DNA of 50,188 bases from Burkholderiaceae bacterium (GTDB taxonomy: Bacteria; Pseudomonadota; Gammaproteobacteria; Burkholderiales; Burkholderiaceae_C). How positions within the stretch are numbered: the first letter of the stretch is position 1; the number at the start of each line of letters is the position of its first letter. The notes under the pieces are model-generated. The model was not told where the DNA came from. It saw only the letters and a program-made list of their open reading frames with translations, and searched no databases. Positions 11,573 to 20,998 of the stretch are shown here, in pieces. The stretch lies in the NCBI GenBank assembly GCA_023150375.1, contig JAKLLA010000025.1:1-50188 (forward strand). Direction: 5' to 3'. A program made the translations under genes and the position numbers.

Positions 11573-12817
11573 TCAGGTCACCCCGCAGGCGGCCAGGAAG
11601 CGCTGCGCCAGCACCGGGTAGGTGTGGTGGGCCCGCACGAAGGCCCGGCCGCGCGCGCCCATCGCCCGGCGCTCGTCCGCCGGCAGCGCCGCCAGGCGGC
11701 GCAGGCCGTCGGCCACCGCGGCGGCGTCCACCGGCGGCACCGTCAGCCCGCAGCCGGCCTCGGCCACCGGGTCGTTGCCGGCCTCCACGCTGTGCAGCAC
11801 CACGCAGCCGGCCATCAGGTAGTCCATCAGCTTGTTGGGCGCGATGCCGAAGCGGTAGATCGGCACGCGCTGCCAGCCGATGTAGGCGATGTCGAGGGCG
11901 GCCAGGAAGGCGGGGATCTGCGCCTTGGGGATCGGGGCGAGCATCGTCACGTTCGACAGGCCCTCGGCGGCGACGCGCGCGGCCAGCTCGGCGCGCTCGT
12001 GGCCGTCGCCCACCATCACGATGCGCAGCGGCTCGCCCTGCAGCAGGCGCGCCGCGTCGAGCAGGGTATGCAGCGCGTTGGGCCGGCCCATCGAGCCGGC
12101 GTAGCCCACCACGGTCGCACCGGCCGCCCGGGCGGCGGCGAGGGCCTGCGCCACGTCCTCGCGCAGCGGCGGCGGCTCGCCGCTCCACTCCTCCAGGGTG
12201 ATGCCGTTGGGCACGATGTGCAGCTTGCGCAGGTCCAGCCCGCGGCTGGCCATGTAGTCGTGCACCTTCGGCAGCATCGAGACCACCACGTCGGCGTCGC
12301 GGTAGGCGTCGTCCTCGGCCTTCTGCACCAGGCGGATGAAGGGGTGCCTGGGCGACATGCCCGACAGCTCGATCGGCGACAGCGGCCAGAGGTCGTGCAC
12401 CTCGAACACCAGCTTCGCCCCGGCGCGGCGGGCGATGCGCCGCGCCACCCAGATGTCCATCGGGTAGGTGGAGGAGGCGATCACCAGGTCCGGCCGCCGC
12501 TCGGCCACCAGCTGCGGCGTGGCCCGCCAGACCTGGCGCAGGAAGGCCCAGATGTTCTTCACCCGCCCGAGCCCGTTGCCCTGGTAGGCCGGGGTCGGAA
12601 ACCAGCGGTAGGTGATGCCGTCGACCGACTCGCTCATCGGCGCGGTCAGCGGCGCACCGTCGCGCTGTGGCTGACGGGCGCGCACATGCGAGAAGCTGGC
12701 CGCCAGCATCGTCACCGCATGGCCGGCGCGCACCCACTCGCGCGCCAGGTAGTAGGGCCGGTACTCCATGCCCAGGGCGGGCGAGCCGGCGTAGTGGTTC
12801 AGGTAGAGGATGTTCAT
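11573..12817 (-). CDS. WbuB-like glycosyltransferase, GT4 family
   Basis: A 414-residue GT-B fold glycosyltransferase that adds a sugar to the lipid-linked repeat at the cytoplasmic face. The N-terminus NILYLNHYAGSPALGMEYRP is characteristic of the WbuB family (L-FucNAc/amino-sugar transferases of O-antigen loci). The C-terminal domain has GYAGSMGRPNALHTLL, the acceptor-side region, and the donor loop around GIAPNKLMDYLMAGC with a following Glu (SVEAGNDP). It overlaps the upstream glycosyltransferase gene by 4 bp (ATGA), so translation is probably coupled. Confidence 0.92.
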   Translation of the reverse strand: MNILYLNHYAGSPALGMEYRPYYLAREWVRAGHAVTMLAASFSHVRARQPQRDGAPLTAPMSESVDGITYRWFPTPAYQGNGLGRVKNIWAFLRQVWRATPQLVAERRPDLVIASSTYPMDIWVARRIARRAGAKLVFEVHDLWPLSPIELSGMSPRHPFIRLVQKAEDDAYRDADVVVSMLPKVHDYMASRGLDLRKLHIVPNGITLEEWSGEPPPLREDVAQALAAARAAGATVVGYAGSMGRPNALHTLLDAARLLQGEPLRIVMVGDGHERAELAARVAAEGLSNVTMLAPIPKAQIPAFLAALDIAYIGWQRVPIYRFGIAPNKLMDYLMAGCVVLHSVEAGNDPVAEAGCGLTVPPVDAAAVADGLRRLAALPADERRAMGARGRAFVRAHHTYPVLAQRFLAACGVT

Positions 12818-14004
12818 GCGCCTGCACCGGATCGGGCACGGCCCGGCATGCATTCGGCCATGCGGTTCAGCAGGCCCTGGACCGCCGGCGCGAACAGGCC
12901 GTGCTGCTGCACCCAGGCCCGGTTGGCCCGGCCGATCTCGGCCGCCCGGTCGGCCAGGGGCTGCAGCTGGCCGCTGGTGGGCCATTGCCCCTCGGCCAGG
13001 ATCAGCCCGTTCTCGTCGGGCACGACCAGCTCGTGGTTGGCCGGCAGATCCGACAGCAGCGGGATGCAGCCATGCGCCATCGCCTCGAGCACCGAGACCG
13101 ACACCGAGTCGCTGGCCGGCAGGCTGAGGTACCAGGTGGCGCGGGCGTATTCGCGGTCCTGCGCGGCCGCATCGAGGCGGCCGACGAAGCTCACCCGCCC
13201 GGCCAGGTCCGGCGCACGCGCGCGGGCCTCCAGCGCCGCGCGCAGCGAACCGTCGTTGGCCACCACCAGCCGCGCCTCGGGGCGCACCGCGGCGATCGCG
13301 GCGAAGGCCTCGAGCACCCGCTCGGGCCGGTAGATCGGCTCCAGACCGCGGTTGGCGAAGCACTGCCAGGGCGCCTTCTTCGGCGAGGGCGGCGGCATGC
13401 GCTCGAGGCCGAAGGGAAAGACGCGCACCTCGCCGGCCCCCAGGGCCCGCATCTGGGCGGCCATGTGCTCGGAGTCGCTGGTGGTCAGCGTGCAGGCGCG
13501 CAGCACCCGGCCGGTCAGCCAGCGCAGCGCCGCACTGCGCCGCGGTGTGACCAGGATGTCGCTGCCCCAGGCCGATCCGATCAGCTGCCCGCGCAGGCGC
13601 CAGCCGAGCCGGGCGGCCCAGGCCAGCGCGCCGTGCGAGGTCAGGTAGTGCGGGTGGATCCAGTCGGCGTCCACCTGCTGCAGCCAGCGCGCCAGCGCCG
13701 GCAGGCGCCGCATCACGCCGACGTTGCCGCCGCCGTGCGCCACGTCCTCCTCGAGCGCCAGGCGCCGCCAGCTCGGCACCAGCCCGTCGAAGCCGGGCAG
13801 GAAGCCCCGGCTGGAGGCCACCCAGAGGTCCACCTCCGGCGCCAGCGCGCGCGCCCACTTGAGCAGGTGCGGACTCTGCGCATCGCCGATCAGCACATGG
13901 CGCCAGCGCCGCGTCGGCGCCGGGCCGACCGTGGGGGCGGAGACGAAGGGCGCCCGCGCCACCGGTGGGCGCGACGGGATCGGCCGGGTCGGTCGCCGGC
14001 TCAT
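12814..14004 (-). CDS. Glycosyltransferase, GT4 family
   Basis: A 396-residue GT-B glycosyltransferase. An unusual, basic, proline-rich stretch of about 33 residues precedes the conserved RHVLIGDAQSPHLLKWARAL. The mid-region has the WIHPHYLTSHG acceptor motif and the GSAWGSD loop. The C-terminal donor domain has VSVSVLEAMAHGCIPLLSD followed by LPANHE, the E-x7-E region of retaining GT4 enzymes. ATGA overlaps join it both to the acyltransferase gene upstream and to the next glycosyltransferase downstream. Donor and acceptor are unknown. Confidence 0.92.
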   Translation of the reverse strand: MSRRPTRPIPSRPPVARAPFVSAPTVGPAPTRRWRHVLIGDAQSPHLLKWARALAPEVDLWVASSRGFLPGFDGLVPSWRRLALEEDVAHGGGNVGVMRRLPALARWLQQVDADWIHPHYLTSHGALAWAARLGWRLRGQLIGSAWGSDILVTPRRSAALRWLTGRVLRACTLTTSDSEHMAAQMRALGAGEVRVFPFGLERMPPPSPKKAPWQCFANRGLEPIYRPERVLEAFAAIAAVRPEARLVVANDGSLRAALEARARAPDLAGRVSFVGRLDAAAQDREYARATWYLSLPASDSVSVSVLEAMAHGCIPLLSDLPANHELVVPDENGLILAEGQWPTSGQLQPLADRAAEIGRANRAWVQQHGLFAPAVQGLLNRMAECMPGRARSGAGA

Positions 14005-14801
14005 CGTCCGGGCTCCCGCGGCCCGCGCCGGCCAGAGCGGCCGGACACCCCGGGCGAGCCGGCCCCGTCGCCGGCCCAGGCCTCGTAGAAGGGCAGCAGC
14101 TCCGGATGGCGCACCAGCCAGGCCTCGTCGCCGCGGCGGCTGTCGCCCACCACCCGGCCGGGCACGCCCTCGATCACCGCGAACTCGGTGAACTCGCCGC
14201 GCACCTGACTGCCGGCGCAGACGATGCAGCCACGCCCCAGCCGGGTGTTGGCCTCGATCAGGCTGTGCGGGCCGATGAAGGAATAGGCACCGATGTGCAC
14301 CGGCCCGGCGATCCAGCCCGGCCGCGGCGGGGGGGTGCGCGCCGGTTTCGGCAGGGGCTTGCCGGAGATCCAGTCCGGCGGCGGCGGTTCGCCCCCGCCC
14401 TCGGGCGTCCAGTGCGGCAGGGCGGCCGGCCAGTCGGCGTAGGCGCGCCCGAGCAGGCGCTGCGCGCGGTGCGAACTGTGCGTGACGATGCTGACGTGGT
14501 GGGTCACCTGCACGCCCTCGTCGATCGTCACCCCGCCGCTGGCCTCGATGAAATTGAAGTGGCCGATGAAGACATGGTCGCCCAGGGTGAGGCGGTCTTC
14601 GTGCTCGATGCAGGTCGAGGGCGAGATGCGCGTATGCGGCAGCAGCCGGCCCTGCGAGCGCTCCCCGAACAGCGGCCGGAACTGCAGAGCGCGCAGCACG
14701 GACCGGCGCCAGCGGTTCAGCGTGGCGCGCAGCGCGGTGAAGGCGGTCAAGGGCGTCCTCCGTGGGTCATCGATGCTCCTCGCGACGAGGCCGCGCATCA
14801 T
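14001..14801 (-). CDS. Hexapeptide-repeat acyltransferase (LbetaH)
   Basis: A 266-residue left-handed beta-helix acyltransferase, probably an O- or N-acetyltransferase for the polysaccharide. Hexapeptide-type repeats run from about RISPSTCIEHEDRLTLGDHV through the HHVSIVTHSSH region and resume at HIGAYSFIGPHSLIEANTRL. The catalytic His is expected in THSSH. Between these two blocks lies an insertion of about 50 residues rich in proline (WTPEGGGEPPPPDW, PARTPPPRPGW), likely a loop. The N-terminal 45 residues are basic and helical. ATGA overlaps link it to the flippase gene and to the glycosyltransferase. The first of two tandem ATGs is used because it makes the 4-bp overlap. Confidence 0.88.
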   Translation of the reverse strand: MMRGLVARSIDDPRRTPLTAFTALRATLNRWRRSVLRALQFRPLFGERSQGRLLPHTRISPSTCIEHEDRLTLGDHVFIGHFNFIEASGGVTIDEGVQVTHHVSIVTHSSHRAQRLLGRAYADWPAALPHWTPEGGGEPPPPDWISGKPLPKPARTPPPRPGWIAGPVHIGAYSFIGPHSLIEANTRLGRGCIVCAGSQVRGEFTEFAVIEGVPGRVVGDSRRGDEAWLVRHPELLPFYEAWAGDGAGSPGVSGRSGRRGPREPGR

Positions 14802-16060
14802 GCCTGAGCCTCGTCGGGGCGCAGCGGCCAGGTCGCCAGGCGCCAGAAGTACCAGCCGAAAAACAGCGCCATCGCCAGCGACACCGCCCAGCCCGCGCCC
14901 GCCAGGCCGCCGGCGGACAGGCCGGCGGCCAGCGCGACCACGAAGGCCAGCTGCCCCCACAGCGCCAGGCGCAGCGCCCAGGCCTGCGCCCCCCAGGCCA
15001 TCGTCACCACCGCCAGCGGCGAGGCCACGAAGTGCAGGCCGACGTAGAGGGCCAGCGCCTGCGCCAGCACCCCGGCGTCGCGCCAGGCTGCGCCGAAGGC
15101 CCACTCGAACACCCGGGGGCCCAGCCACCAGAGCCCGGCCACCAGCGGCAGCGCGGCCAGGGCCAGCACGCCCATCACCTGACGCACCGCCCGGCGACCC
15201 GCCGCGGTGGCCCCGACGGCAGGCGACCCCGCGGCGGCGAGCTTGGGGTAGAGCGCCTGCGACACCGCCGAGCCCACCAGCGTCGCCGGCGCCTTCAGGT
15301 AGCGCAGCGCCAGGCCCCAGAAGCCCGCGGCCGCCGGCCCCAGCAGTGCGGCGATCAGCGCCAGCGACACACTGTCCTGCAGCGCGCCGAGGAAGGCGTG
15401 CGGCGTGTTCAGCAGCGGAAAGTCGCGATGCCGCCGGGCGGTTTCGAGCAGCCCCGGCAGCGGCGTCCCGGCCGCCACCCGCGGCGTGGCCCCCCGCCCG
15501 AGCAGCCAGGTCGCCGCCGCCTGGGCCAGCACCGGCGCCAGCACCAGCCCCTGCGCCCCGGCCTGCAGCCAGCCTGCGGCCACCTGCGCCAGGCTGGCGC
15601 CGCTGTACTGGATCACCCGCGCCGCGGCCAGGGTCCGGAACCGCTGCGCCCGGGTGGCCGCCATGCCGGCCAGCGACAGTGCGCCGCCCACCGCCACCGC
15701 CGGCCCCAGCCACAGCGGCCAGGACTGCGCGACCCAGGCGGCCCAGCCGATGCCGCCCAGCGTGGCTGCCAGCGCCACGACGGCCAGGATGCGCCGGCAC
15801 AGCCGCCACAGCGAGCGCGCCTCGGCGGCCTGCTGCGCCAGCGGCAGGGCGAACTCGTAGCGCGCACAGGCCACCACCGCGAGGTTGATCGCCACCGCCG
15901 CGAAGAGGTGGTAGATGCCGAAGTCCTGCGGCGTGTACAGCCGCGTCAGCAGCGGCCCCAGCAGCAGCGGCAGCGCCTGCGCGAAGGCCCCGCCGGCCAG
16001 CAGCGTCAGCGCCGCCCCGAGCAGGCCGCGCGAGGGGGCGGCCGCGCCCTGGCTGTTCAC
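14798..16060 (-). CDS. Wzx-like polysaccharide flippase
   Basis: A 420-residue, very hydrophobic protein with about 12-14 membrane helices, of the MATE/PST oligosaccharide flippase group. It is expected to move the undecaprenyl-linked repeat unit across the inner membrane. Family-typical features are the N-terminal LLGPLLTRLYTPQDFGIY and the central FPLLNTPHAFLGALQDS. The frame is open further upstream, but that part is arginine-rich antisense-like sequence. I use the GTG giving (M)NSQGAAAPS, which has GGGGGCGGG upstream and lies 32 bp after the aminotransferase stop. The gene ends in a 4-bp overlap with the acyltransferase gene. No Wzy polymerase was found in the window. Confidence 0.9.
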   Translation of the reverse strand: MNSQGAAAPSRGLLGAALTLLAGGAFAQALPLLLGPLLTRLYTPQDFGIYHLFAAVAINLAVVACARYEFALPLAQQAAEARSLWRLCRRILAVVALAATLGGIGWAAWVAQSWPLWLGPAVAVGGALSLAGMAATRAQRFRTLAAARVIQYSGASLAQVAAGWLQAGAQGLVLAPVLAQAAATWLLGRGATPRVAAGTPLPGLLETARRHRDFPLLNTPHAFLGALQDSVSLALIAALLGPAAAGFWGLALRYLKAPATLVGSAVSQALYPKLAAAGSPAVGATAAGRRAVRQVMGVLALAALPLVAGLWWLGPRVFEWAFGAAWRDAGVLAQALALYVGLHFVASPLAVVTMAWGAQAWALRLALWGQLAFVVALAAGLSAGGLAGAGWAVSLAMALFFGWYFWRLATWPLRPDEAQA

Positions 16061-16092
16061 GGCACCCGCCCCCGGCCGCCCCGCGTCGCCGC

Positions 16093-17199
16093 TCAGAGCG
16101 CCGCCAGCGCGTCGCCGAGCGCCGCCACGACCCGGTCCTGGTCGGCCTCGGGCAGGTCGGCGCTCATCGGCAGGCTCATCACCTGCTGCGCCGCAGCGAT
16201 GCTGTGCGGGCAGGCGTCCCGCGGCGCGAAACCGGCATAGGCCGGCTGGTGGTGCGCCGGCTTCGGGTAGTGCACCGCGGTGGGCACCCCGGCGGCCTGC
16301 AGCGCGGCCTGCACCCGTTCGCGCTGGGGCACGAACACGGTGTACTGGGCCCAGACGCAGTCGCGATCCGGCCGCACGGCCAGCAGGCGCAGGCCGCGCT
16401 CCTGCAGCGGCGCGAGCAGCCGGCCGTAGCGTGCGCCGATCTCGCGGCGGCGCTGCAGCTCCCAGTCGAAACGCGCCAGCTTGGCCAGCAGCACCGCGCA
16501 CTGCAGCGTGTCCATGCGCCCGCCCACGCCGACGCGGGTGTGGGTGTAGCGCGCGCTCTGGCCATGCACGCGGATCTCGCGCGCGGCCTGCGCCAGCGCC
16601 GCGTCGTCGGTGAACAGCGCGCCGCCGTCGCCGTAGCAGCCCAGCGGCTTGCTGGGAAAGAAGCTGGTGCAGCCGATGGTGGACAGGCCGCAGCTTTCCC
16701 GGCCCTGGTAGCGGGAGCCGAAGCTCTGCGCCGCATCCTCGATCACCGGCAGGCCGTGCCGGGCTGCGATCGCGTTCAGCTCGGCCATGTCGGCCACCTG
16801 GCCGTACAGGCTCACCGGCATGATCGCCCGGGTGCGCGGCGTGAGCGCCGCCTCGACCTGGCGCAGGTCCAGGTTGCAGGTGTCGGGCTCGATGTCGACG
16901 AACACCGGCGTCGCGCCGAGCAGCACGATCACTTCCACCGTCGCCGCGAAGGTGAAGGGCGTGGTGATCACCTCGTCACCCGCACCGACCCCCAGCGCCA
17001 TCAGGGCGATCAGCAGCGCCTCGGTGCCGCTGGCGACCGTCACGCAGTGCGCCACGCCGGTGCGCGCGGCCAGCCGCTCCTCGAGCTGCTTGACCTCCGG
17101 GCCCATGATGTACTGGCCATGGTCGAGCACCCCCTGGATGCCCGCGTCGATCTGCGGCTTGAGGGCGAGGTACTGGGCCTTGAGGTCGATGAACTGCAT
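16093..17199 (-). CDS. wlbC: UDP-3-keto-GlcNAcA 3-aminotransferase, WlbC/WbpE type
   Basis: A 368-residue DegT-family PLP aminotransferase. The PLP Lys184 is in FFPSKPLGCYGDGGA, and the N-terminus MQFIDLKAQY is that of WbpE/WlbC. In this pathway it transfers an amino group to C3 of the 3-keto uronic acid made by WlbA, giving UDP-GlcNAc(3NH2)A, and regenerates 2-oxoglutarate from glutamate. The preceding genes encode the WlbA-type dehydrogenase and the WlbB-type N-acetyltransferase, so three consecutive steps are encoded together. It is clearly distinct from the second aminotransferase at 8847-10028. Confidence 0.93.
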   Translation of the reverse strand: MQFIDLKAQYLALKPQIDAGIQGVLDHGQYIMGPEVKQLEERLAARTGVAHCVTVASGTEALLIALMALGVGAGDEVITTPFTFAATVEVIVLLGATPVFVDIEPDTCNLDLRQVEAALTPRTRAIMPVSLYGQVADMAELNAIAARHGLPVIEDAAQSFGSRYQGRESCGLSTIGCTSFFPSKPLGCYGDGGALFTDDAALAQAAREIRVHGQSARYTHTRVGVGGRMDTLQCAVLLAKLARFDWELQRRREIGARYGRLLAPLQERGLRLLAVRPDRDCVWAQYTVFVPQRERVQAALQAAGVPTAVHYPKPAHHQPAYAGFAPRDACPHSIAAAQQVMSLPMSADLPEADQDRVVAALGDALAAL

Positions 17200-17255
17200 G
17201 GTCGCGCGGGTCTCCGGAATCGGTTCGGTCAGGCTCGTTCGGTCGGGGCGCCGCG

Positions 17256-17870
17256 TCAGTCGATGCGCCGCACCACCTGCCCCTGCAGGCGGTACTTCTG
17301 CCCCGTGGCCGGGCAGGTGGCGACACCCTCGCCGCGCGCGGGCAGCTCCAGCCGCTCGCCGTGCTCGCTCATCCAGCCGATGCGGCGCGCGGGCACACCG
17401 ACCATCAGCGCATGGTCGGGCACGTCGCGGTTGACCACGCTGCCGGCGCCGACGAAGGCGTAGCGGCCCACCGTGGTGCCGCAGACGATGGTGCAGTTGG
17501 CCCCCAGCGTGGCGCCCTGGCGGATCACCGTCGGCCGGTACTCGGCCTTGCGCGTCACCGCCGCACGGGGGTTGTAGACATTGGTGAAGACCATGCTCGG
17601 GCCGCAGAACACATCGTCCTCCAGCCGCACCGCGTCGTAGACCGAGACGTTGTTCTGGATCTTCACCCGGTGGCCGATCACCACGTCGTTGCCGACGAAG
17701 ACGTTCTGGCCCAGCGAGCAGCCCTCGCCGATCTGCGCACCGGCGCAGACGTGGCTGAAGTGCCAGACCTTGGTGCCCGCGCCGATGCGCGCGCCATCGT
17801 CGACGATGGCAGTGTCGTGGTGCCAGGCGGCGGGGGGGGCAGCCGGGGCGCAGGCGGGAGCGTCGCTCAT
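17256..17870 (-). CDS. wlbB: WlbB/WbpD-type 3-N-acetyltransferase
   Basis: A 204-residue left-handed beta-helix N-acetyltransferase that acetylates the 3-amino group to form UDP-GlcNAc(3NAc)A. It has hexapeptide repeats from about 25 to 175, the family signature [20 protein letters not shown], and IQNNVSVYD with the [13 protein letters not shown] loop that holds the catalytic residues. The C-terminal tail ends in [17 protein letters not shown], typical of WlbB. AGGAAG stands 8 nt before the chosen ATG. It lies 27 bp after the wlbA-like gene and 56 bp before the aminotransferase. Confidence 0.95.
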   Translation of the reverse strand: MSDAPACAPAAPPAAWHHDTAIVDDGARIGAGTKVWHFSHVCAGAQIGEGCSLGQNVFVGNDVVIGHRVKIQNNVSVYDAVRLEDDVFCGPSMVFTNVYNPRAAVTRKAEYRPTVIRQGATLGANCTIVCGTTVGRYAFVGAGSVVNRDVPDHALMVGVPARRIGWMSEHGERLELPARGEGVATCPATGQKYRLQGQVVRRID

Positions 17871-17898
17871 GGGGTCTTCCTGGAAGAATCCGTCGGGA

Positions 17899-18963
17899 TC
17901 AGAACACCAGCGGCAGGCCGACCCGCACGCCATCGCGCGCGCTGCGGTAGCCGGCGATCAGCACTTCGAGCGAGCGCAGGCCGGAGTAGCCGTCGACCTC
18001 GGCGTGGGCCTCGCCGCGCAGGGTCTGGATGACGTTGTCGTAGTACAGCGGATGGCCGAAGCCGTAGACCGAAGGGGTCGCGTAGCTGGCGGCGCGGATC
18101 TCGTCGTCCTCGGGGCGGGCCTCGTCGAATTCCCAGTGCTGGATCTCGTTGACCGCCACGCCGCCGATGCGCACCGTGCCGCGCTCGCCGAGCACGGTGA
18201 TCGAGCCTTCGAGGTTCTTCGGATACGTCAGCATCGTCACGCTGATGCTGGCCAGGCCACCGGCGCGCAGGCGCAGGCTCATCACGCCGGAATCTTCCGC
18301 CTCGATGTCGCGGGCCTGGGTGGCGGTATAGGCGTGCACGTTGTCCACCGGGCCGACCAGCCAGTCGACCATGTCCACATAGTGGCTGGCCTGATTCATG
18401 AAGGCGCCGCCGTCCATGTCCCAGCGGCCGCGCCAGGGCGCCTCGTCGTAGTAGCTCTGCGGGCGGGTCCAGAAGACGTTGACCGTCACCATGTGGATGC
18501 GGCCGAAGCGCTTCTGCTCGATCGCCTTCTTCAGCCGCTGCATCGTCGCGTTCAGGCGGTTTTGCTTGACGACGAAGAGCTTGACGCCCGCGTCGCGGCA
18601 GGCCTGCACCATCGCCACGCCCTCCTCCCACTTGGTGGCCATGGGCTTCTCGCTCAGCACATGGCGGCCGGCCTTGGCGACGCGGATGGCCTGCTGCGGG
18701 TGCAGACCGCTGGGCGTGGTGAGCACGACGATGTCGGCGTCGCTGCCCGCCAGCAACGCGTCCAGCGAGTCGAACGCCGTCGCGCCGGTCTGTGCCGCAG
18801 CGGCCCGGGCGCGCTCGGGGATCACGTCGCAGACCGCCACCAGCTCGGCGCGGTCGGCATGCTGCTGCAGCGAGCCGAAGTGGTTCTTCGAGATGCGCCC
18901 GCAGCCGACCAGGGCGAACTTGATCCGGCGGTCGGTGATGGGGAAGCGGGAAACGGCGGTCAT
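17899..18963 (-). CDS. wlbA: UDP-GlcNAcA 3-dehydrogenase, WlbA/WbpB type (Gfo/Idh/MocA)
   Basis: A 354-residue NAD-dependent oxidoreductase of the Gfo/Idh/MocA family. The Rossmann motif is [14 protein letters not shown] near 16-29. The catalytic region contains [10 protein letters not shown] and [11 protein letters not shown], and the [15 protein letters not shown] stretch holds the conserved His. These match WlbA, which oxidises C3 of UDP-GlcNAcA and recycles NADH with 2-oxoglutarate. It is the first gene of the leftward polysaccharide cluster. AAGGA precedes the ATG. The cluster has no UDP-GlcNAc 6-dehydrogenase (WbpA/WlbO), so the uronic acid substrate must come from elsewhere in the genome. 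Confidence 0.95.
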   Translation of the reverse strand: MTAVSRFPITDRRIKFALVGCGRISKNHFGSLQQHADRAELVAVCDVIPERARAAAAQTGATAFDSLDALLAGSDADIVVLTTPSGLHPQQAIRVAKAGRHVLSEKPMATKWEEGVAMVQACRDAGVKLFVVKQNRLNATMQRLKKAIEQKRFGRIHMVTVNVFWTRPQSYYDEAPWRGRWDMDGGAFMNQASHYVDMVDWLVGPVDNVHAYTATQARDIEAEDSGVMSLRLRAGGLASISVTMLTYPKNLEGSITVLGERGTVRIGGVAVNEIQHWEFDEARPEDDEIRAASYATPSVYGFGHPLYYDNVIQTLRGEAHAEVDGYSGLRSLEVLIAGYRSARDGVRVGLPLVF

Positions 18964-19060
18964 CTCGGGTCCTTCGGGGGCAGCCACGACAGGGCGGCCC
19001 TGTTCAACGCGCGAAGCGGCAGCACGGACGACATGCTCACGCCGCCCGGGCCAACGCGAG

Positions 19061-19094
19061 ATTTTAGGGGGCGACCCCAAGGGCAGCCTAAAAT
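19061..19094. promoter_or_regulatory. Inverted repeat carrying two facing -10-like boxes
   Basis: In the gap between the divergent wlbA-like gene and lysS, ATTTTAGG (19061-19068) is repeated exactly as CCTAAAAT (19087-19094) with an 18-bp spacer. Each arm contains TAAAAT, a good -10 match, one facing each gene. This is an island of A+T in very GC-rich sequence. No clear -35 hexamer is seen on either side, so an activator or a bidirectional operator is possible. Confidence 0.45.
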
Positions 19095-19128
19095 TGCAGC
19101 AAATTCAACGAGTTGAACCCCAGCCCTC

Positions 19129-20667
19129 ATGAGCCAAGCCCCGCAAGCCGCTGCCACCGTCGTGGTCGATGACAACCAGCTGATCGCGGAGCGCCGCGAG
19201 AAGCTTGCCGCGATCCGCGAGCAGGCCCGCGCGCAGGGCACGGCCGCCTTCCCGAACGACTTCAAGCCGCGCGACCACGCCGCCGACCTGCACCGCGCGC
19301 ACGAGGGCAAGACCGCCGAGGAACTGGAGGCCCAGCCGATCACCGCCTGCGTGGGCGGCCGGATGATGCTCAAGCGCGTCATGGGCAAGGCCTGCTTCGC
19401 CACGCTGCAGGATGGCTCGGACAGCGGCAACCCGCGCATCCAGCTCTACGTCACGCAGGACGCGGTGGGCGCCGAGACGCTGGCGGCCTTCAAGCGCTGG
19501 GACCTGGGCGACATCCTGGGCGCCGAGGGCACGCTGTTTCGCACCAAGACGGGCGAGCTGTCGATCAAGGTCACCTCGATCCGCCTGCTGACCAAGAGCC
19601 TGCGCCCGCTGCCGGACAAGTTCCACGGCATGACCGACCAGGAGCAGAAGTACCGCCAGCGCTACGTCGACCTGATCACCGACGACGCCGCACGCGAGCG
19701 CTTCCGCGCCCGCAGCAAGGCCGTCTCCAGCATCCGCGAGTTCATGATCGGCCACGGCTTCCTGGAGGTCGAGACGCCGATGCTGCACCCGATCCCCGGT
19801 GGCGCCAACGCCAAGCCCTTCATCACCCACCACAACGCGCTGGACCAGGAGATGTTCCTGCGCATCGCGCCGGAGCTGTACCTCAAGCGGCTGGTGGTGG
19901 GCGGCTTCGAGCGCGTGTTCGAGATCAACCGCAACTTCCGCAACGAAGGCATCTCGGTCCGGCACAACCCCGAATTCACGATGATGGAGTTCTACGCGGC
20001 CTGGTGGAACCACCATGACCTGATGGACTTCACCGAGCAGGTGTTCCGCCACGCCGCCACGGCCGCCACCGGCTCGGCACGCGTGACCTACGCCGGCAAG
20101 GAAGTCCACCTGGACGAGCCCTTCGCCCGCCTGTCCGTGCGCGAGTCGCTGGTGGTGCACGCCGGGCTGACCGACGAGCAGGCCGGGGACGCCGCCTTCC
20201 TGCACGAGCGCCTGAAGCACCTGGGCGAGGAGCCGCCGGCGCACTGGACCCTGCCCGAGCTGCAGTTCGGCCTGTTCGAGGCCGCCGTCGAGGAAAAGCT
20301 CTGGCAGCCGACCTTCATCATCGACTACCCGGTCGAGGTCAGCCCGCTGGCACGCGCCTCGGACACGAACCCGGCGATCACCGAGCGCTTCGAGCTGTTC
20401 ATCACCGGGCGCGAGTACGCCAACGGCTTCTCCGAGCTGAACGACGCCGAGGACCAGGCCGAGCGCTTCCTGGCCCAGGTGAAGAACAAGGAGGCCGGCG
20501 ACGACGAGGCGATGTACTACGACGCCGACTTCATCCGCGCGCTCGAGTACGGCATGCCCCCGACGGGCGGCTGCGGCATCGGCATCGACCGGCTGATCAT
20601 GCTGATCACCGACAGCCCCAGCATCCGCGACGTGGTGCTGTTCCCGGCGCTGCGGCGCGAGGGGTGA
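19129..20667 (+). CDS. lysS: Lysyl-tRNA synthetase, class II
   Basis: A 512-residue class II lysyl-tRNA synthetase that charges tRNA-Lys for translation. The N-terminal OB-fold anticodon-binding domain spans about 60-175 and the catalytic domain about 185-510. Class II motif 1 is in [20 protein letters not shown], motif 2 in [20 protein letters not shown], and motif 3 in [13 protein letters not shown] ending with FPALR. Length is normal. It is transcribed away from the polysaccharide cluster. The common neighbour prfB is not present beside it. No good Shine-Dalgarno precedes the ATG. Confidence 0.98.
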   Translation: MSQAPQAAATVVVDDNQLIAERREKLAAIREQARAQGTAAFPNDFKPRDHAADLHRAHEGKTAEELEAQPITACVGGRMMLKRVMGKACFATLQDGSDSGNPRIQLYVTQDAVGAETLAAFKRWDLGDILGAEGTLFRTKTGELSIKVTSIRLLTKSLRPLPDKFHGMTDQEQKYRQRYVDLITDDAARERFRARSKAVSSIREFMIGHGFLEVETPMLHPIPGGANAKPFITHHNALDQEMFLRIAPELYLKRLVVGGFERVFEINRNFRNEGISVRHNPEFTMMEFYAAWWNHHDLMDFTEQVFRHAATAATGSARVTYAGKEVHLDEPFARLSVRESLVVHAGLTDEQAGDAAFLHERLKHLGEEPPAHWTLPELQFGLFEAAVEEKLWQPTFIIDYPVEVSPLARASDTNPAITERFELFITGREYANGFSELNDAEDQAERFLAQVKNKEAGDDEAMYYDADFIRALEYGMPPTGGCGIGIDRLIMLITDSPSIRDVVLFPALRREG

Positions 20668-20678
20668 GATCGGGCCCT

Positions 20679-20699
20679 TCCGCGCAGCCTGCGCGCGGA
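20679..20699 (+). terminator. Stem-loop after lysS
   Basis: TCCGCGC (20679-20685) pairs with GCGCGGA (20693-20699) around a 7-base loop, 11 bp after the lysS stop. No T-run follows, so it would be a weak or Rho-assisted terminator. Confidence 0.35.
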
Positions 20700-20755
20700 T
20701 CCCCGAGGTTGCGACGGTGCTCTACTGGACCCTCTGCCTTCCATCGGACCGTCCC

Positions 20756-20998
20756 ATGCTGCGCATCCTCCTGCACGCCCTGACGGTGCTGCACCTCGGC
20801 CCGGGCATCGCCTTCGCCCTGCTGGCCTTCGGCTGCGACGGGGTCGAGCCCGCCCTGGGCGGACTCTGCTCGGCAGCCAGCCCGATGAAGTTCTTCATCG
20901 TCGTCACCCTGCTGAGCTGGGGCGTGCTGGGCGTGATCTCGGCGCTGCTGCTGCGCCGGGAGTCAGGCAAGGCGCGCACGGACACCCCGCCGGCCTGA
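20756..20998 (+). CDS. Small inner-membrane protein, unknown function
   Basis: An 80-residue hydrophobic protein with two predicted membrane segments: about 3-25 (ILLHALTVLHLGPGIAFALL) and about 45-67 (FFIVVTLLSWGVLGVISALL). The connecting loop has two cysteines (Cys in FGCDG and GLCSA) that could form a disulfide outside the cytoplasm. The tail is basic then neutral. I do not recognise a family. It follows lysS by 88 bp on the same strand and ends facing apt. The ATG giving MLRILL is the only start consistent with a hydrophobic N-terminus. Confidence 0.6.
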   Translation: MLRILLHALTVLHLGPGIAFALLAFGCDGVEPALGGLCSAASPMKFFIVVTLLSWGVLGVISALLLRRESGKARTDTPPA

